From: DATNPH01 sp036703315
GTDB taxonomy: Bacteria > Cyanobacteriota > Cyanobacteriia > Cyanobacteriales > Coleofasciculaceae
DNA length: 6,653 nucleotides
Assembly: GCA_036703315.1 (NCBI GenBank)
Contig: DATNPH010000167.1
Location: 1 to 6,653, forward strand
Reading direction: 5' to 3'
Part shown: in pieces, positions 4,854 through 6,653 of the stretch
Layout of the letters: every line of letters starts with the position of its first letter
Numbering within the stretch: position 1 is the stretch's first letter
The notes under the pieces: model-generated
Told to the model about the DNA's origin: nothing
What the model saw: the letters and a program-made list of their open reading frames with translations, nothing else
Databases searched by the model: none
Position numbers and translations under genes: made by a program

Positions 4854-5464
4854 CCCTCAAAATAAATTCTAAAGGGTTCAGCGAGAATCCCTAATATTTG
4901 ATTTAACTGGGTAATGAAATATTCGGTCAAATCAATTTTGACAACATGATTTTCTAACCTTATAAATTTCCAGTTAGTCCCTGTTGAAACTGCACCATAC
5001 ACCACTGGCTGTTCCAGTCCCTTACGAGCATTAAATATTTGAGCGCCAACCATTTGAGCCACACATTGTCCTAACCCAATGCGAATATCATTATCTTTCG
5101 CTTCAACCAAAGTTAAAACAGGCGCAGTAACTAGTGATTGATTGCTTGATGCACTTAAGATAAAATCACAGGCACCCGTTAAACCTTTTGTTTCGTCAAC
5201 ATTAAATGTATTACCCGAAAAATAACCAATTTTATTCTGAAAAATACGTCTTACTTCCAATAAAATCGGAGTAATAATCAATTCAGATCGAGCTTTTTCT
5301 GTACTAATACTTGCAGCTAAATCTAAAGTTTCATCCAGCGTTTCCTTAAGCCGTTGAGAAGGTTCAATTGGTGTCACATGACTAAAGAAATGAGGAATAT
5401 CCTCGACTGTTAATTCGAGGATAGAAACGGCTTGGTCAATCGTTTTGAAATCACTGTATGACAT
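4841..5464 (-). CDS. PD-(D/E)XK nuclease-like protein, HsdR-N/type I restriction-like
   Basis: This 207-residue protein has a nuclease-fold signature: E61 in ARSELIITPILLEVR, D100 in GACDFIL, and E121-A-K123 in LTLVEAKDND, then G132-Q133-CVAQ-M with Gln residues in the next helix. That arrangement (acidic residue, D, ExK, QxxxQ) matches the N-terminal nuclease domain of type I restriction subunits and related stand-alone proteins. There is no helicase domain and no specificity subunit nearby. I recognise the sequence as a conserved cyanobacterial protein without an assigned role. GAGGG precedes the ATG at 5464 by about 4 nt. An XRE regulator lies 116 bp upstream on the same strand and may share a transcript. 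The C-terminal AIA-stop comes from a HIP1 octamer, so the original end may have been replaced. Confidence 0.85.
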   Translation of the reverse strand: MSYSDFKTIDQAVSILELTVEDIPHFFSHVTPIEPSQRLKETLDETLDLAASISTEKARSELIITPILLEVRRIFQNKIGYFSGNTFNVDETKGLTGACDFILSASSNQSLVTAPVLTLVEAKDNDIRIGLGQCVAQMVGAQIFNARKGLEQPVVYGAVSTGTNWKFIRLENHVVKIDLTEYFITQLNQILGILAEPFRIYFEGAIA

Positions 5465-5580
5465 ATTCCCTCAATCAGCAGCACTTACAACGCTACCATA
5501 ACTATTTTGCCAAACCTATATGGTGTAGGTGGTAGCTGCCGGAAATCATACCGTTATTCAGCAACACCGTTGACGGCTTC

Positions 5581-5823
5581 TCAGTCGATGTCGTCCGGTA
5601 AGTCATCGATCGACATTCCAGCTTGTTCGAGAAGTTCTTTCAATCGTTTGATTTGTCCTAGAGAGAGCTTAAGCTGGTGTGCGCCTCTTTCATGATTGCC
5701 AAGCGTCTTGCGGGTTATTCCCAATTCGCTAGCGAATTCTTCTTGAGTCATCCCTAAACGCTCACGCAATTGCTTGAGAGTTAGCAAATTGGGGTTGCTA
5801 TTTGAGTTTCTATCGTCTACCAT
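5581..5823 (-). CDS. XRE-family helix-turn-helix regulator (80 aa)
   Basis: This small DNA-binding protein has one HTH_3/Cro-C1 domain at about residues 14-66; the helix-turn-helix reads MTQEEFASELGITRKTLGNHERG (25-47). A charged tail ends in DDLPDDID. The ATG at 5823 is chosen over the in-frame ATG at 5853: AGG lies 5 nt upstream of it, whereas the upstream ATG has no ribosome binding site and lies within a perfect 19-bp palindrome that is better explained as an operator. The regulator probably represses itself, and perhaps the PD-(D/E)XK gene that follows 116 bp downstream. This arrangement recalls controller proteins of restriction systems or antitoxins of toxin-antitoxin pairs, but no HigB/RelE-type toxin is visible beside it. 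Confidence 0.9.
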   Translation of the reverse strand: MVDDRNSNSNPNLLTLKQLRERLGMTQEEFASELGITRKTLGNHERGAHQLKLSLGQIKRLKELLEQAGMSIDDLPDDID

Positions 5824-5834
5824 CTTACCTAGCG

Positions 5835-5853
5835 ATGGGTAAAGTTTACCCAT
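5835..5853. promoter_or_regulatory. Perfect palindrome, likely operator of the XRE regulator
   Basis: The sequence ATGGGTAAA-G-TTTACCCAT is perfectly symmetric, with 9-bp arms around one central base. It ends 11 bp upstream of the regulator's ATG at 5823, a position suited to autorepression. Same-orientation half-sites follow upstream: 5869-5877 (ATGGGGAAA, 8 of 9) and 5906-5914 (ATGGGTAGT, 7 of 9), spaced 34 and 37 bp. Confidence 0.65.
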
Positions 5854-5871
5854 TTGAACATAAAAATAATG

Positions 5872-5896
5872 GGGAAACGCCTAGAGGAAGTTTCCC
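5872..5896. repeat. Inverted repeat GGGAAAC/GTTTCCC
   Basis: Perfect 7-bp arms are separated by 11 bp, upstream of the XRE regulator. The left arm overlaps the second operator-like half-site. It may be a second regulator site or part of the promoter region. Confidence 0.4.
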
Positions 5897-5966
5897 TGTT
5901 TCTCTATGGGTAGTTTCTCATACCAGGCAAGTCCGCCAAGAGTTAAAACTCCTGGCTCATAGCTCA

Positions 5967-5984
5967 AGTCCACTCAAGTGGACT
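5967..5984. repeat. Palindrome AGTCCACT-CA-AGTGGACT
   Basis: Perfect 8-bp arms enclose a 2-bp spacer. A third AGTGGACT in direct orientation lies at 6002-6009, immediately before the orphan Shine-Dalgarno sequence. The spacing and perfection suggest a protein-binding site, but no partner is evident. Confidence 0.45.
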
Positions 5985-6009
5985 GAAATTCCTGGTGGAT
6001 GAGTGGACT

Positions 6010-6020
6010 AAGGAGGTGAT
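6010..6020 (+). promoter_or_regulatory. Perfect Shine-Dalgarno sequence without a matching gene
   Basis: AAGGAGGTGAT is complementary to the whole anti-Shine-Dalgarno tail of 16S rRNA. The only ATG nearby (6019) is too close for normal use and opens a 9-codon frame (MPRRLSGNY). It may be a relic of a lost gene start or a chance match. Confidence 0.35.
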
Positions 6021-6079
6021 GCCTAGACGATTATCAGGAAATTACTAGCTCGTATTGTTTCAAATCTTCCATGAGTAAA

Positions 6080-6117
6080 GGGCGATCGCTCCTTTGGCAA
6101 AGTGTAGGCGATCGCCC
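6080..6117. repeat. HIP1-armed stem-loop upstream of the 165-aa gene
   Basis: Perfect 10-bp arms GGGCGATCGC and GCGATCGCCC enclose 18 nt that contain a second small palindrome, CTTTG-G-CAAAG. This is the strongest hairpin in the window. It ends 32 bp before the ATG at 6150. There is no T-run, so it may act in the leader or simply be a HIP1-bounded repeat. Confidence 0.6.
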
Positions 6118-6149
6118 CTCTCAAATTAGTAATTACAAGAATCATAGCA

Positions 6150-6647
6150 ATGAAACATTCACAATGGCTTCACCTCAAAGCGGAGGTGGACAAAATTGTT
6201 GCGGCGTTAAAAGCAGAAGGTTTCCACTGCCGTAAGCACACACACCGCTTGTCTTGGCACTTTCGCAAAGATACAGTTTCCTATACCCTGGCTTGGCTAC
6301 CCGCGCCAGTAGGTGAATGGAGTTTATTACCCAACGATGGCACACCAGAGCGAGAGCAACTTCTATCACAGATTCACTCTATATTGGAGCATCGAGGCTG
6401 TGGTCGCACAGAGGAACAATCCCCACTCCCTACTCCTCACTCCCCGCTCCCCATTGAGCGCGTCTGGAATCAACCAAATTACCCTTGGACACTGGTGAGG
6501 CTCTTACCAAACGCTCAACACTATACAATAGGTCGTTTCTATAGCCGCGCCGAGGCGGAAAATCATAAACGCTTTCTGGGAAAGTGGATGCCAATGGCAG
6601 AGTTCGAGGTCATATTCGATGAGACAACTGTGACGGCTGATAATTAG
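6150..6647 (+). CDS. Conserved cyanobacterial protein of unknown function (165 aa)
   Basis: This soluble protein has two conserved-looking parts. Residues 1-82 run from MKHSQWLHLKAEVDKIVAAL through a His-rich stretch (HCRKHTHRLSWHF) to WSLLPNDGTPEREQLLSQIHSIL. Residues 104-157 run through WNQPNYPWTLVRLLP and YTIGRFYSRAEAENHKRFL to AEFEVIFD, a compact alpha/beta pattern. The link between them, about residues 91-101 (SPLPTPHSPLP), is encoded by a TCCCCAC-type heptad tract and is probably a flexible, repeat-derived spacer. I do not recognise a function. There is no signal peptide or membrane segment. The ATG at 6150 is the only good start, although no clear ribosome binding site precedes it. Confidence 0.82.
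   Translation: MKHSQWLHLKAEVDKIVAALKAEGFHCRKHTHRLSWHFRKDTVSYTLAWLPAPVGEWSLLPNDGTPEREQLLSQIHSILEHRGCGRTEEQSPLPTPHSPLPIERVWNQPNYPWTLVRLLPNAQHYTIGRFYSRAEAENHKRFLGKWMPMAEFEVIFDETTVTADN
6420..6454 (+). repeat. Degenerate heptad repeat (STRR-like) within a coding sequence
   Basis: Five heptads follow one another with consensus TCCCCAC: TCCCCAC, TCCCTAC, TCCTCAC, TCCCCGC, TCCCCAT. Short tandem heptamers of this kind are widespread in filamentous cyanobacteria, mostly between genes. Here the tract is translated as a Pro/Ser/Leu linker without breaking the frame. Confidence 0.7.
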
Positions 6648-6653
6648 ACCTCT

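Larger units (their letters stand above)
5824..6149. other. Intergenic region between the XRE gene and the 165-aa gene
   Basis: This 326-bp stretch holds no gene I can support. It contains the 19-bp operator palindrome (5835-5853) with two further half-sites, an inverted repeat GGGAAAC/GTTTCCC (5872-5896), an AGTCCACT/AGTGGACT palindrome plus a third half copy (5967-6009), an unusually complete Shine-Dalgarno sequence without a proper gene (6010-6017), and a HIP1-armed stem-loop (6080-6117). The plus strand has an open frame from ATG 5836 to 6002 (55 codons) that matches no family I know and overlaps the operator. A second frame through 5947-6042 ends in MPRRLSGNY. Either could be a relic of a degraded gene. 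Confidence 0.5.

Noticed and set aside
5507..5695. Plus-strand frame of 62 codons across the XRE 3' end
   Set aside because: It is antisense to the XRE domain and the gap after it, with low-complexity Ser-rich content and no family match.
5836..6002. Plus-strand frame of 55 codons from ATG 5836, ending WTEIPGG
   Set aside because: Its start lies inside the operator palindrome, it has no ribosome binding site, and I recognise no family. It may be a relic but cannot be supported as a gene.
781..6117. Repeated HIP1-containing units as a CRISPR array
   Set aside because: The units are dispersed, differ in length and sequence, and lack regularly spaced identical repeats with unique spacers. No cas gene is present.
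6175..6498. Two other frames (one per strand) inside the 165-aa gene
   Set aside because: Both overlap the better supported gene in other frames, and their products show no conserved pattern.

Overview
The window looks cyanobacterial, most likely from a filamentous or Nostocales-like genome. It has 13 perfect copies of the octamer GCGATCGC (HIP1) in 6.65 kb, a degenerate TCCCCAC heptad tract of the kind common in Nostocales, and several HIP1-bounded intergenic repeats. Most genes belong to families I know mainly from cyanobacteria. This is an accessory region: almost every recognisable gene is a nuclease, toxin-antitoxin, restriction-like or regulatory gene.

Layout. 1-209 (+) is the 3' end of a family 10 (GHL10/DUF187-like) glycosylhydrolase that enters from outside. 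358-708 (-) is a small conserved cyanobacterial protein of unknown function with its own promoter-like -10 box. 921-1169 (+) is the N-terminal part of a DNA cytosine-5 methyltransferase that stops just before the catalytic PCQ motif, so it is a pseudogene. Converging on it from the other strand is a two-gene operon, 2989-1179: a DUF262 (ParB/Srx-like) protein overlapping by 4 bp a HEPN RNase of the MAE_28990/MAE_18760 type. This looks like a restriction/defence cassette whose methyltransferase has been lost. 3269-3950 (+) is a MntA/HepT toxin-antitoxin pair, flanked by two 44-nt direct repeats (38/44 identical). 4076-4690 (-) is a Uma2-family PD-(D/E)XK protein. 4841-5464 (-) is a second, different PD-(D/E)XK-like protein, and upstream on the same strand is a small XRE regulator (5581-5823). 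Its start lies just downstream of a perfect 19-bp palindrome, the likely operator. 6150-6647 (+) is a conserved cyanobacterial protein of unknown function that contains the heptad repeat.

How it fits together. Two unrelated HEPN RNases (MAE_28990 type and HepT) and two PD-(D/E)XK proteins lie within about 4.3 kb. The DUF262-HEPN pair is the best candidate for an uncharacterised system: the HEPN active site RX4H is intact, while the methyltransferase is broken and the DUF262 protein carries an 8-residue tandem duplication in a conserved segment. HIP1 is absent from 789-3117, which covers exactly the methyltransferase-HEPN-DUF262 block, and this suggests it was acquired horizontally. HIP1-bounded repeats mark many of the gene boundaries, and one seems to have inserted in frame into mntA.
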